Part shown: positions 15,193 to 23,507 of the stretch, one piece after another
Numbering within the stretch: position 1 is the first letter of the stretch
How the letters are laid out: every line of letters starts with the position of its first letter
From: Oscillochloris sp. ZM17-4
Lineage (GTDB): Bacteria; Chloroflexota; Chloroflexia; Chloroflexales; Chloroflexaceae
Assembly: GCF_019599295.1 (NCBI RefSeq)
Contig: NZ_JAIEWN010000001.1
Location: 49,385 to 88,480 of the forward strand
Direction of reading: 5' to 3'
DNA: 39,096 nt
Made by a program: the position numbers and the translations under genes
Notes under the pieces: model-generated
The model's input: the letters and a program-made list of their open reading frames with translations, nothing else
Told to the model about the DNA's origin: nothing
The model's database searches: none

Positions 15193-15248
15193 GGCCGAAG
15201 CAGTTGGCCGGTTCGCAGAGCGAACCGGCCAACTGCTTCGGCCCTACA
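15188..15248. terminator. Perfect 29-bp hairpin between convergent genes
   Basis: Arms 15188-15216 and 15220-15248 are complementary without mismatch around the loop AGA. The hairpin includes the stop codons of both convergent genes. It is far longer than a standard intrinsic terminator stem and lacks a U-tract on either side, so it is best called a bidirectional terminator or mRNA 3' end structure. Confidence 0.65.
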
Positions 15249-16542
15249 TGTTTCGCATCGCCCGGCCAATCCGGGCGATGCCATCCTGGATCTTCTCGGC
15301 GGACTGGAAGCTGAAGGCGAGCCGGATGGCGTCCTCGCCCTGGCCGTTGGCGTAGCAGTTCACGCCGGGCAGAAAGGCGACACCCTCGTCCTTAGCCCGC
15401 TCGGCCAGGGCCGTGGCGCGCATCCCCTGGGGCAGCCGACACCAGACAAAGAACCCGCCGTCGGGGCGGCCCGCCTGCACCTCAGCCGGGAACTCGCGCC
15501 CGATCGCATCGAGCATCAGATCGCACTTCTGGCGGTAGTGGTCGCGCAGCTGGGCGATGTGGGCGTCAAGGCGGCCCTCGGCGGCGTAGCGGGCGATCAC
15601 GCGGGTGAGGAATGGCCCGCTGCCGCCCTCGTGCTTGAACATGTTCAGCCGCTCGATGATCTCGGGGCGGGCGTAGGCCCAGCCCATACGCACGCCGGGG
15701 GCGAGGATCTTCGAGTAGGTGCAGACCCGCATCACCCAGCCCTCGGCGTCGAGGGCGGCCAGGGTCGGCAGGTCGTCCCCGCGGAAGCGCAGCTCGCCGT
15801 AGGCGTCGTCCTCGACCACCAGCACCTGATGCTCGGCGGCCAGGGCCACCAGGCGCTGCCGGCGGGCCAGCGGCATCGTCACACCGCTCGGGTTGTGAAA
15901 GGTCGGGATAGTGTAGATAAACTTCGGCCGCACCCCGCGCGCCGCCAGCTCGCGCAGCGTCACCTCCAGCGCGTCCACATCCATCCCCTCGCCGTCGGTC
16001 GGCACCGTCACCAGGTTCGCCCCCGACATAGCGAAGCGGCGCACCGCGCCCATAAAGCTCGGCCCCTCGATGATCACCGTGTCGCCCCGGTCGACGAAGA
16101 CCTCGGGGAGCAGGGCCAGGATCTGGCTTGAGCCGTAGCCGACCAGGATGTTCTCGGGCTCGGCCTCGACACCCTGGGCGCGCAGGCGGCCCAGCACCTG
16201 ATCGGTGAGGCCGGCGAAGGACGGGCCATAGTTTAGGGCGGCCGGCGCGTCGTCAGCCATCACGGCGGCGGTGGCGGCGGCCAGCTCCTCCCGCGGGAAG
16301 AGCGCGGGGTCGGCAAGGCCGAAGGCCAGGCTCAGCACAGGAGCGGAGCCGGCCTGGGCCGCGCCCTGGAGCGTCGGCAGGGACTCTTTGGCGCGGGCGG
16401 CGTACAGCGAGTCCTGAAGTCGCGGGCTCGCGTTTGGCGAAGCCCACCTGCGTGGGCTTTGGAATGCCGCGCAGGCGGCACTCGCAGATTCTCGCCCGCC
16501 CGTGTACGCGCCGGGCGAACGACAATGACGTGGTCCTACCAC
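15244..16542 (-). CDS. PLP-dependent aminotransferase, class I/II (MocR/LysN-like fold)
   Basis: A fold-type I aminotransferase. From about residue 65 it follows the family: VLSLAFGLADPALFP, ALNYGPSFAGLTDQVLGRLRAQG, ENILVGYGSSQIL, then PTFHNPSGVTM, VVEDDAYGELRF and the PLP-lysine motif CTYSKILAPGVRMGW, ending in the small domain with GGFFVWCRLPQGM. It is the 2-aminoadipate/aromatic aminotransferase type without a GntR domain. The substrate is unknown. The first about 45 residues are doubtful: they derive from a hairpin repeat (16440-16480) and do not look like a family N-terminus. The GTG at 16542 is given only as the longest open start. The real start may be a non-ATG codon nearer 16410, or the original N-terminus was replaced. 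Confidence 0.85.
   Translation of the reverse strand: MVGPRHCRSPGAYTGGRESASAACAAFQSPRRWASPNASPRLQDSLYAARAKESLPTLQGAAQAGSAPVLSLAFGLADPALFPREELAAATAAVMADDAPAALNYGPSFAGLTDQVLGRLRAQGVEAEPENILVGYGSSQILALLPEVFVDRGDTVIIEGPSFMGAVRRFAMSGANLVTVPTDGEGMDVDALEVTLRELAARGVRPKFIYTIPTFHNPSGVTMPLARRQRLVALAAEHQVLVVEDDAYGELRFRGDDLPTLAALDAEGWVMRVCTYSKILAPGVRMGWAYARPEIIERLNMFKHEGGSGPFLTRVIARYAAEGRLDAHIAQLRDHYRQKCDLMLDAIGREFPAEVQAGRPDGGFFVWCRLPQGMRATALAERAKDEGVAFLPGVNCYANGQGEDAIRLAFSFQSAEKIQDGIARIGRAMRNM
16440..16480. repeat. Double-hairpin repeat at the 5' end of the aminotransferase gene
   Basis: Two small adjacent stem-loops, AAGCCCAC-ctgc-GTGGGCTT (16440-16459) and TGCCGC-gcag-GCGGCA (16465-16480), lie in a longer stretch of about 16415-16500. 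It resembles a REP-type dispersed repeat. It lies within the nominal coding region of the aminotransferase. Confidence 0.55.
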
Positions 16543-16548
16543 GCGGCC

Positions 16549-18351
16549 CTACGCCTTGTGGTAGCTCTCGGCCAGGCCGTAGACCGGCGTGTCGATGCCC
16601 TCGTAGCGCGCCTTGAGCTGGAGCGAGAGGAACTGTGAGTAGTGGCGCGACTGGTGCAGGTTGCCGCCGTGGAACCAGAGCGCCTCCTGCTGGGTTGGCT
16701 TCCACATGTTGCGCTGCTCGCCCTCCCAGGGGCCGGGGTCCTTGGTGGTGTTCGAGCCGAGGCCCCAGCACTTGCCGACCTTGTCGGCCACCTCCTGCGA
16801 GATCAGCTGGGCCGCCCAGCCGTTCATCGAGCCGTAGCCGGTCGCGTAGACGATCAGGTCGGCCGGCAGCTCCGTGCCGTCGGAGAGGACGACGCCGCGC
16901 TCCGTGATCCGCTCGACCTGCACCCGGCTTTTCAGCTTGATCTCACCGTCGATGATCAGCTGCGAGGCACCCACATCGATGTAGTAGCCCGAGCCGCGCC
17001 GCAGGTACTTCATGAACAGGCCCGAGCCATCGTCGCCCCAGTCGAGCCAGAAGCCGGCCGCCTCAAGCTGCTGGTAGAACTCGGCGTCGCGCTTCGCCAT
17101 CTCCTGATAGACCGGGATCTGGAACTCGTGCATGATCCGGTAGGGGATGGATGCGAAGATCAGGTCAGCGGTGTCGGTGGTGACGCCGTTGGCCAGGGCC
17201 TGCTCGGAGTAGAGGCCGCCCAGGGCCAGATCCATCAGGCTGTCCGAGCGGGCGATGTGGGTCGAGGATCGCTGGACCATCGTCACGTCGGCGTCGTTCT
17301 CCCAGAGCGCCGCACAGATGTCGTGGGCCGAGTTGTTCGAGCCGATCACCACGCACTTCTTGCCGGCGTAGGCCTCGGGGCCGGTGTGCTGGCTGGAGTG
17401 GTGCTGCTCGCCCTTGAAGCTCTCCATGCCGGGGAAGCTGGGGATGTTCGGGCGGCCCGACATGCCGGTGGCCAGCACCAGCTGCTTCGGCCGCAGCACG
17501 ACCGTCTCGCCCTTGCGGACGACCGTCACCTCCCACTCGCCCTTCTCCTCATCGTAGCGGGCGCCCTTGGCCTCGGTGGAGCCCCAGTAGTTCAGCTCCA
17601 TCACCTTGGTGTACATCTCCAGCCAGTCGCCGACCTTATCCTTGGGCGAGAAGATCGGCCAGTGCTCGGGGAAGGGCAGGTAGGGCAGGTGATCGTACCA
17701 GACCGGGTCGTGGAGACAGAGCGACTTGTAGCGTTTGCGCCAGGAGTCGCCGGGGCGCTCGCTCTTCTCGATGATGATCGTCGGGATGCCGAGGCGGCGC
17801 ATGCGCGCGCCGAGGCCGATGCCGCCCTGGCCGCCGCCGATGATCAGGCAGTAGGGCTGGGTGCTGTAGCCGAGCTCGGCCTCCTCCTGCTGCCTGCGCT
17901 CCAGCCAGCTCTTGCGATCCTTGAAGGCGCCGTGCTGCACGCCCTTCTCACGGGTCGGCCCGCGCTTCTCCTCGTGGCCCTTCAGCTCGACCATCGTGGT
18001 CAGCAGGGTCCAGCACAGGTCGCCCTTCATGCGGATGTGGCCCTTGCCGCGCGAGACGGCGGTCTCGAAGGTGATCCAGGCGTCGGTCACGCCGCCGGCC
18101 TCGGTGGCCTCGCCGGAGATCTGCCAGCCGGAGGGCTTCACCTGATCCAGGGTCGCCGCGAGCATCGCGCCGATGGCGTCTTTGCCCTCCACCGTCTTGA
18201 TGTTCCAGGTGAAGGAGACCAGATCGCGCCAGTAGCAGTCGTCCTCGAACATATCCACCGCCGCCGGGATGTCACCCCGCCCGAGGGCGTCGCCGAAACC
18301 GGCCAGCCACGCGGATACCCGCTCCGTAGGCGTGCGTGCGCCGTCGCTCAT
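16549..18351 (-). CDS. NTF2-like/flavin-containing monooxygenase fusion
   Basis: A 600-residue protein. Residues about 10-125 resemble a SnoaL/NTF2-like cone (VSAWLAGFGDALGRGDIPAAVDMF, DCYWRDLVSFTW). From about 165 it is a group B flavin monooxygenase: FAD site GGGQGG at 172-177, PGDSWRKRYKSLCLHDP, the FKGEQHHSSQ version of the FMO/BVMO fingerprint, the NAD(P)H site VIGSNNSAHDI and the C-terminal YATGYGS. Relatives of this fusion are annotated as NAD(P)/FAD-dependent oxidoreductases and oxidise ketones, amines or indole compounds; the substrate here is unknown. The ATG at 18351 has GAGGAG about 8 nt upstream. It is followed within a few bases by the aminotransferase, so the two may be co-transcribed. 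Confidence 0.9.
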   Translation of the reverse strand: MSDGARTPTERVSAWLAGFGDALGRGDIPAAVDMFEDDCYWRDLVSFTWNIKTVEGKDAIGAMLAATLDQVKPSGWQISGEATEAGGVTDAWITFETAVSRGKGHIRMKGDLCWTLLTTMVELKGHEEKRGPTREKGVQHGAFKDRKSWLERRQQEEAELGYSTQPYCLIIGGGQGGIGLGARMRRLGIPTIIIEKSERPGDSWRKRYKSLCLHDPVWYDHLPYLPFPEHWPIFSPKDKVGDWLEMYTKVMELNYWGSTEAKGARYDEEKGEWEVTVVRKGETVVLRPKQLVLATGMSGRPNIPSFPGMESFKGEQHHSSQHTGPEAYAGKKCVVIGSNNSAHDICAALWENDADVTMVQRSSTHIARSDSLMDLALGGLYSEQALANGVTTDTADLIFASIPYRIMHEFQIPVYQEMAKRDAEFYQQLEAAGFWLDWGDDGSGLFMKYLRRGSGYYIDVGASQLIIDGEIKLKSRVQVERITERGVVLSDGTELPADLIVYATGYGSMNGWAAQLISQEVADKVGKCWGLGSNTTKDPGPWEGEQRNMWKPTQQEALWFHGGNLHQSRHYSQFLSLQLKARYEGIDTPVYGLAESYHKA

Positions 18352-18371
18352 GGTGTGTACTCCTCATTGAG

Positions 18372-18399
18372 TTGTCGCATCTACCAGTGGGGATATAAT
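18372..18399 (+). promoter_or_regulatory. Possible promoter for the STAS operon
   Basis: TTGTCG (18372-18377), 16 nt, then an exact TATAAT (18394-18399). It reads toward the STAS operon starting at 18548, with a leader near 140 nt, and lies in the only gap between divergent genes here. The -35 match is weak. Confidence 0.4.
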
Positions 18400-18547
18400 A
18401 AGTATACACTAGGTTCGCGGGCCGGGCAGACCGCGAGCGACACGCTTGCCTGCGATCTGCCCCAGGGGCTATACCACTACTGGTAAGGCTATCGTTTACA
18501 ATAGGTGATGTAATCCGGACGCTAGACAGCCAGAGGGAACGACAACC

Positions 18548-18940
18548 GTGCAGCGTGAGCCCGTGCAGACCCGCACAACGACAATCCGCTATGGCGAGGA
18601 CGGTATTCTCTATATCACCTTGCTCCCCGGTGCCCAGGAGATACTCGCCGATGCGCAAGAGAATGTTCGCGTCATGATGCGGCTCTCGGGCGAGCGGCGC
18701 ACCCCGCTCCTGATCGACATTCGCACGATCAAGTCGCAGAGCCGCGAGGCCCGCGACTACTATAACTCCCCCGAGGCCCTGCGAATCACAGCGGCCATGG
18801 CGCTGCTAGTCGGCTCGCGGATCAGCTCGCTGATCGCCAACTTCTTCATCTCGATCTCTGCCCGCGAGGGCACCTGCCCAATGCGTATCTTCACCGACGA
18901 GGCCGAGGCGCAAGCGTGGCTGAAGGGTTTCCTGCGATGA
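18548..18940 (+). CDS. SpoIIAA/STAS-like small protein (DUF7793 type)
   Basis: A 130-residue protein whose pattern matches a SpoIIAA-fold family that I recall as DUF7793: YGEDGILYITLLPGAQEIL, then LLIDIRTIKSQSREARDYY, ITAAMALLVGSRISSLIANFF and a C-terminal FTDEAEAQAWLKGFL. It has no membrane segment or enzyme motif. The GTG at 18548 is chosen because it fits the family N-terminus and follows an AGAGGGAA purine stretch. Its TGA stop overlaps the ATG of the next gene (ATGA), so the two STAS-related proteins are translationally coupled and probably act together in a partner-switching or stress-sensing circuit. That role is inferred. Confidence 0.78.
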   Translation: MQREPVQTRTTTIRYGEDGILYITLLPGAQEILADAQENVRVMMRLSGERRTPLLIDIRTIKSQSREARDYYNSPEALRITAAMALLVGSRISSLIANFFISISAREGTCPMRIFTDEAEAQAWLKGFLR

Positions 18941-19698
18941 GCACAGACCTCGGCTCACCGCCGGACGCGCGGATTAGCCAGATCCTCGACATGGTCTCGC
19001 ACATGGTTAGCGACGACCAGGCCGAGCCCGAGCGCTCAGATGAGCAGGGCGACCTCCTAGACCGCATCATCGACGGGCTGAGCCAGGCCTCAGCCGCCAG
19101 GGAGCAGCAGCAGGCGGCTGAGGCCCAGGCCGAGCGACAGAGCCAGGAGATCCTCGATGTCATGTTCGCTGCGGCGGCGCAGGACTACTCGCAGCGGGCG
19201 CCGGTGGGCGACGATGACACACTGCTCGACGCCCTCGCCACCGGCCTGAACATGTTGCTCGACGAGCTGGTGGCGAGCCAGGTCTCGACGCTGCATCTCC
19301 AGCAGGAGATCATCCGCACCCAAGATGCGGCGCTGCGCGAGCTGTCCACGCCGCTCATCCCGATCGCCGACCAGGTTGTCGTGATGCCGCTGATCGGGAG
19401 CCTGGACAGCCGGCGGACGCAACAGGTGATCGAGACGCTGCTCGAAGGCGTCTCCACGCTACGCGCCCGCGTGGCGATCATCGATATCACCGGCGTGCCG
19501 GTGGTCGACACGCAGGTTGCCAACACCCTGGTGCGTGCGGCCCAGTCGGTCAAGCTGCTTGGCGCGAAGGTGATCCTCACCGGCATCCGCCCCGAGGTCG
19601 CCCAGACTCTGGTGGGCCTCGGGGCCGACCTAAGCTCGATCATCACCCGGGGCACGCTCCAGAGCGGTATCGCTCTGGCCCTACGGAATAGCCGCTAG
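18937..19698 (+). CDS. RsbR-like STAS-domain protein
   Basis: A 253-residue protein. The N-terminal about 130 residues are helical and acidic, with a QQQAAEAQAERQSQE coiled-coil stretch. The C-terminal part has the RsbR-type STAS domain: LRELSTPLIPIADQVVVMPLIG, VAIIDITGVPVVDTQVANTLVRAA, LGAKVILTGIRPEVAQTLVGLG. In RsbR proteins, Thr/Ser residues in the DITG and TGIRPEVAQT region are phosphorylated by RsbT to release it from the stressosome; equivalents are present here. No RsbS or RsbT gene is in the window. The ATG at 18937 overlaps the upstream stop. The STAS domain is closely similar to that of the membrane protein at 35563-36633. Confidence 0.88.
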   Translation: MSTDLGSPPDARISQILDMVSHMVSDDQAEPERSDEQGDLLDRIIDGLSQASAAREQQQAAEAQAERQSQEILDVMFAAAAQDYSQRAPVGDDDTLLDALATGLNMLLDELVASQVSTLHLQQEIIRTQDAALRELSTPLIPIADQVVVMPLIGSLDSRRTQQVIETLLEGVSTLRARVAIIDITGVPVVDTQVANTLVRAAQSVKLLGAKVILTGIRPEVAQTLVGLGADLSSIITRGTLQSGIALALRNSR

Positions 19699-19722
19699 AG
19701 CGGAGAGCGCAGAGCGCATGAG

Positions 19723-19762
19723 GGGGAGGTTCGAGCGGGCGATGCCCCGCCCGAACCTCCCC
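19723..19762. terminator. Terminator after the STAS operon
   Basis: A 17-bp stem with one mismatch (19723-19739 with 19746-19762), a 6-nt loop and TTTCT on the + strand after it. Together these resemble a rho-independent terminator for the STAS pair. Confidence 0.7.
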
Positions 19763-19831
19763 TTTCTCCGCCGCTGGCCCGAGGGCATAGAGGCGCGCTT
19801 CCTGCTACACTTGTGCTAGAAGGAGGCAGCC

Positions 19832-21187
19832 ATGTCCATGAAGCCCCACCAGCTCATCGCGCCGTGGAAGGGCGACAAGCGGTTCACCACGATCGCGAAG
19901 CGCGCCGCCGCGCTGAAGAAGGACGGGCACGACGCCGAGGGCATCCTGGCGGCGGTGCGGGCCGAGTTCGGCGCGCCGCCGGAGCTGCTCGGCCTGCGCG
20001 AGCAGCCCGCCCCGGCCGCCGTCTTCGGCACGGTCGGCGCGGATGTGGGCGCGGGCGGGGCCGACATCGAGCCGGGGGCGCTGGCCCAGCTCCAGCTGGC
20101 CCTGCGCCTGCCGATCGCCGACCGGGGCGCGCTCATGCCCGACGCCCACGTCGGCTACGCCCTGCCGATCGGCGGCGTCTTCCGCGCCCACCGCGCCGTC
20201 GCCCCGGCCATGGTCGGCGTCGATATCGCCTGCCGCATGATGCTGACGGTCTTCGAGACCCCGCCCGACGAGCTGCTGCGCCGGCGCGACGAGCTCTTCG
20301 GCGTGCTCAAGTCCGTGACGACCTTCGGGGCCGGGGCGCCGCGACCCTACAAGGCCGACCACGCGGTGCTGGACGACCCGCGCTGGGGGGCGACGGGCCA
20401 GCTGCGCGGGCTGCGCCAGAAGGCCGCCGACCAGCTGGGCACCTCGGGCAGCGGCAACCACTTCGCCGAGCTGGTGGTGGGCGAGCGGCTCCAGGAGCTG
20501 CTGCCCGGCGCGCCGGCCCACTTTGCCGGCCTGCTCACCCACAGCGGCTCGCGCGGGGTCGGCTACGCCGTGGCCAACCACTACATGCGTGTGGCCGCCC
20601 AGGAGACGGCCCGCGTCGCCAAGGTGCCGCGCTACTACGAGTGGCTCGACCTCGACAGCGAGGCTGGCCAGGAGTACTGGACGGCCATGGAGCTCTGCGG
20701 GGCCTACGCCAGCGCCAACCACCATGTCATCCACGATCTGTTCGCCCGCAGGGGCAAGCTGCCGGTGGCCGCCCAGGTCGAGAACCACCACAACTTCGCC
20801 TGGCGCGAGGGCGACATGGTCGTCCACCGCAAGGGGGCCACCCCCGCCGAGGCCGGCGTGCTCGGCCTGATCCCGGGCAGCATGGGCACTAGCTCGTATG
20901 TGGTGGCCGGCAAGGGCAGCCCCGACTCGCTCATGAGCACCTCGCACGGGGCGGGCCGGCGCGGCTCGCGCACATGGGCCAAGAACACGATCGCCATGGG
21001 TGCGGTGCGGCACGACCTCGCCGCACGTGATATCCTGGTCGAGGGCCTCTCGGCCGACGAGTCGCCCCTGGCCTACAAGGATATCGAGCGGGTGATCGCG
21101 CTCCAGGAGGCCGCCGGCCTGCTGGAGAAGGTCGCCCGCATGCGGCCGGTCGCCGTGCTGATGGCCGGCGAGCCCGGCGAGGATTAG
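19832..21187 (+). CDS. rtcB: RtcB-family RNA-splicing ligase
   Basis: A 451-residue RtcB-type ligase, which joins RNA 2',3'-cyclic phosphate or 3'-phosphate ends to 5'-OH ends with GTP and Mn2+ in tRNA splicing or RNA repair. The metal and active-site residues of the family are visible: D131 and C134 in VGVDIACRM, H210 in GTSGSGNHFAE, H237 in THSGSRG, H319/H320 in ENHHNFAWRE, and the guanylated histidine H372 in SHGAGRR, with HRKGATPAEAG and GSMGTSSY. The GVDIACRM version differs from the commoner GVDIGCGM and marks a distinct RtcB subgroup. GGAGG lies 6 nt before the ATG. No archease or RtcA gene is adjacent. Confidence 0.94.
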   Translation: MSMKPHQLIAPWKGDKRFTTIAKRAAALKKDGHDAEGILAAVRAEFGAPPELLGLREQPAPAAVFGTVGADVGAGGADIEPGALAQLQLALRLPIADRGALMPDAHVGYALPIGGVFRAHRAVAPAMVGVDIACRMMLTVFETPPDELLRRRDELFGVLKSVTTFGAGAPRPYKADHAVLDDPRWGATGQLRGLRQKAADQLGTSGSGNHFAELVVGERLQELLPGAPAHFAGLLTHSGSRGVGYAVANHYMRVAAQETARVAKVPRYYEWLDLDSEAGQEYWTAMELCGAYASANHHVIHDLFARRGKLPVAAQVENHHNFAWREGDMVVHRKGATPAEAGVLGLIPGSMGTSSYVVAGKGSPDSLMSTSHGAGRRGSRTWAKNTIAMGAVRHDLAARDILVEGLSADESPLAYKDIERVIALQEAAGLLEKVARMRPVAVLMAGEPGED

Positions 21188-21212
21188 GGCTCGCCCCGAG
21201 GAGACAACGTAA

Positions 21213-21273
21213 GGGCGTAGCAGGCGAAGGTGCGTGCGCCATTATGGCGCACGCACCTTCGCCTGCTACGCCC
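21213..21273. terminator. Perfect 29-bp hairpin after rtcB
   Basis: Arms 21213-21241 and 21245-21273 pair without mismatch around the loop TTA. It lies between rtcB and the co-directional small gene at 21293 and ends 19 nt before that ATG, so it is both the 3' end of rtcB and part of the next gene's leader. Confidence 0.6.
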
Positions 21274-21292
21274 CAACCAGAGAGGAAGGTTC

Positions 21293-21505
21293 ATGGAGAA
21301 CACTGACGAGTGGGCGAACCAGCTTGAGGAGGCCGAGGCGAAGATCGCCGAGGCCTACGAGATCCTGTCCGCCCTGCGCCAGGAGCTGCGCGACGCGGGT
21401 AAGAAGCAGGACGCCAGCGCGATCGGCGAGGCGGTGGACCGGCTGGCCCGCTACGGGCGGCTCTTCCAGGACATCCGCGAGAGCTGGGCCGACCCGGATC
21501 AATAG
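21293..21505 (+). CDS. Small helical protein, 70 aa, unknown function
   Basis: A short protein made almost entirely of charged alpha-helix (LEEAEAKIAEAYEILSALRQELRDAG, then IGEAVDRLARYGRLFQDIRESW), probably a two-helix coiled coil. GAGGAAGG lies just before the ATG at 21293. It has no membrane segment, cysteine or recognisable motif. It follows rtcB on the same strand but is separated by a perfect hairpin, so co-transcription is uncertain. I do not recognise the family. Confidence 0.65.
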   Translation: MENTDEWANQLEEAEAKIAEAYEILSALRQELRDAGKKQDASAIGEAVDRLARYGRLFQDIRESWADPDQ

Positions 21506-21581
21506 CCGATAGCCGATAGCTGATGATCAATAGCCGACCGCCGATAGGGTATCCCTATCGGCTGTCGGCTGTCGGCTGTCC
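21502..21581. repeat. Heptamer inverted repeat, ATAGCCG / TCGGCTG units
   Basis: ATAGCCG-type 7-bp units (21502-21543) meet CTGTCGG-type units (21559-21580) around a perfect 9-bp stem (21541-21549 with 21553-21561, loop TAT). It fills the gap between convergent genes, so it probably also functions as their shared terminator. Confidence 0.85.
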
Positions 21582-21585
21582 CCGG

Positions 21586-23295
21586 TCAGGCCGGCAGCAG
21601 CCGGGTGTAGTGCGGCTCCCACATCAGCTCATCGATGCGGCGGGCCAGTTCCTCGGGCTCGCAGGGGTCGGCCACGCCGGCGCGCTGGGCCTCGGCGCCG
21701 ACGGCCAGGGCCACATGGCGCGAGGCGATCCGCACATCTTCCAGGGTCGGGTAGAGCGAGGCGGCCGGGTCGATGCGGGCCGGCGAGAGCGCGCTCAGCG
21801 CGCGCGCGGCGGCGACGAACATGCCGTCGGTGACGCGGCGCGCGCCCGAGGCCAGCACGCCCAGGCCGACGCCGGGGAAGATAAAGACGTTGTTGCACTG
21901 GCCGATCGTCACCGTCCGGTCGCCGAAGACCACCGGCGCGTAGGGGCTGCCGGTGGCGATCAGGGCGCGGCCATCCGTCCAGGACAGCAGGTCGGCGGGC
22001 ACAGCCTCGCTCTTCGAGGTCGGGTTGGAGATCGGGAAGATGATCGGCCGATCCACGTGGCTTGCCATCTCGCGCACCAGGGCCTCGTCGAAGGCGCCGG
22101 GCTGCGCGGCCGCGCCGACCAGGATGCCTGGGCGCACGTTGTGGACGATGTCGGCGAGGGTCACGGGGCCGGGGGCTGTCCTCTCCCAGCCGTCGGTGCA
22201 GCCCGCCGGGCGGGCGTAGGCCACCTTGAAGGGCTCATCGCCCAGGTCGTTGCGCCCGGCGTGAACCAGGCCGCGGCTGTCGACCAGCCAGATCGCGGCG
22301 CGGGCCTCCTCGGGCGTGGCCCCGTCGGCGCACATGGCGGCCACGATCTGATCGCAGATGCCGTGGACCGAGGAGCCGGCGCCGAGCATGACGATGAGCT
22401 GCTCGCGCAGGGGCACATCGGCCACATCGGTCGCCGCCATCAGGCCGGCCAGAGTCACGGCCCCGGTGCCCTGGATGTCGTCGTTAAAGGTGCAGAGCCG
22501 GTCGCGGTAGCGCTCCAGCAGGGTGGCCGCGTTCTGCTTGGCGAAGTCCTCCCACTGGAGGATAGCGTTGGGGAAGACCCGCATCACCGCCGCGACAAAG
22601 GCCTCGATGAAGGCCTGGTAGGCCGAGCCGCGCATGCGCTCGTGACGCCAGCCGAGGTAGAGCGGGTCGTCCAGCAGCTCACGGTTATTGGTGCCCACAT
22701 CGAGGGTGATCGGCAGGGTGGTGGCCGGGTGGATTCCGGCGCAGAGCGTATAGAGCGAGAGCTTGCCGATCGGGATGCCCATCCCGCCGATGCCGAGGTC
22801 TCCCAGGCCGAGGATGCGCTCGCCGTCGGTGACGACGATCACGCGCACGTCGGGGTTAGGGGCGTTGCGCAGCATCTGCTCGATATGCGCAGCGTCGGGG
22901 TAGGCGATGTAGAGGCCGCGCGGGCGGCGGTAGATGTGGCTGTAGTGCTGCGAGGCGGCGCCGACGATCGGGGTGTAGATGATCGGCGTCATCTCGGCGA
23001 TGTGGGCATGGAGCAGCCGGTAGAAGAGCACCTCGTTGCGGTCCTGCAGGCCGGTCAGGAACACATAGCGCTCCAGGTCGTCGGTCTTCTGGCAGTAGTT
23101 CGCGTAGGTGCGCTCCAGCTGCTCGTCCATGGTGGCGATGTGGGGCGGCAGCAGGCCGAGCAGGCCGAGCTCGCGGCGCTCCTCCTCGCTGAAGGCGCTG
23201 CCCTTGTTCAGCATCGGCGTGTCGAGGATCTGGTGGCCGCGCAGGGCGACTCGCTGGCCGTCGGACTCAGTGTGGCTGGTCTGGGGTAAGCTCAT
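21586..23295 (-). CDS. maeA: NAD-dependent malic enzyme (oxaloacetate-decarboxylating)
   Basis: The 569-residue length and order fit the SfcA/MaeA type. It converts L-malate and NAD+ to pyruvate, CO2 and NADH in the cytoplasm. Visible are [23 protein letters not shown], the catalytic-tyrosine region [38 protein letters not shown] with the catalytic lysine, the metal block [10 protein letters not shown] and [12 protein letters not shown], and the Rossmann segment [15 protein letters not shown]. That last segment is slightly unlike the usual GAGSAGxGI. With pyruvate phosphate dikinase at the far end of the window it could feed C4-C3 interconversion, but the two are not linked as an operon. Confidence 0.94.
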   Translation of the reverse strand: MSLPQTSHTESDGQRVALRGHQILDTPMLNKGSAFSEEERRELGLLGLLPPHIATMDEQLERTYANYCQKTDDLERYVFLTGLQDRNEVLFYRLLHAHIAEMTPIIYTPIVGAASQHYSHIYRRPRGLYIAYPDAAHIEQMLRNAPNPDVRVIVVTDGERILGLGDLGIGGMGIPIGKLSLYTLCAGIHPATTLPITLDVGTNNRELLDDPLYLGWRHERMRGSAYQAFIEAFVAAVMRVFPNAILQWEDFAKQNAATLLERYRDRLCTFNDDIQGTGAVTLAGLMAATDVADVPLREQLIVMLGAGSSVHGICDQIVAAMCADGATPEEARAAIWLVDSRGLVHAGRNDLGDEPFKVAYARPAGCTDGWERTAPGPVTLADIVHNVRPGILVGAAAQPGAFDEALVREMASHVDRPIIFPISNPTSKSEAVPADLLSWTDGRALIATGSPYAPVVFGDRTVTIGQCNNVFIFPGVGLGVLASGARRVTDGMFVAAARALSALSPARIDPAASLYPTLEDVRIASRHVALAVGAEAQRAGVADPCEPEELARRIDELMWEPHYTRLLPA

Positions 23296-23454
23296 TGATC
23301 AAGCTCGCTTACTAATATAGAGCGGCAATCGCTACCCCCATCATACACGCCGCCACGCACCTATACGGTGAAGTGCCTGTCGCCTGGGGGTTTCTAGGTG
23401 ATAACGAACACAGCCCTATGCATCTATCATGCCACCAGCCGCCCCACAAGATCC

Positions 23455-23498
23455 GGTATGATAGGCGCGGGCGTCTGCCCGCCCGCGCCTATCATACC
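23455..23498 (+). promoter_or_regulatory. Leader hairpin abutting the Shine-Dalgarno site
   Basis: A perfect 19-bp stem (23455-23473 with 23480-23498) with loop TCTGCC. The ribosome-binding site GAGGAG (23499-23504) starts at the very next base, and the ATG is at 23508. The nearest upstream gene is divergent, so this is not a read-through terminator for it; a translation-affecting leader structure is more likely. Confidence 0.55.
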
Positions 23499-23507
23499 GA
23501 GGAGTCT

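Noticed and set aside
18401-18429. Minus-strand promoter (TATACT) for the flavin monooxygenase
   Set aside because: No acceptable -35 hexamer at the proper distance.
16642-18486. 614-codon open frame opposite the flavin monooxygenase
   Set aside because: Shadow frame: no motifs, and the minus strand carries intact FAD and NADPH sites.
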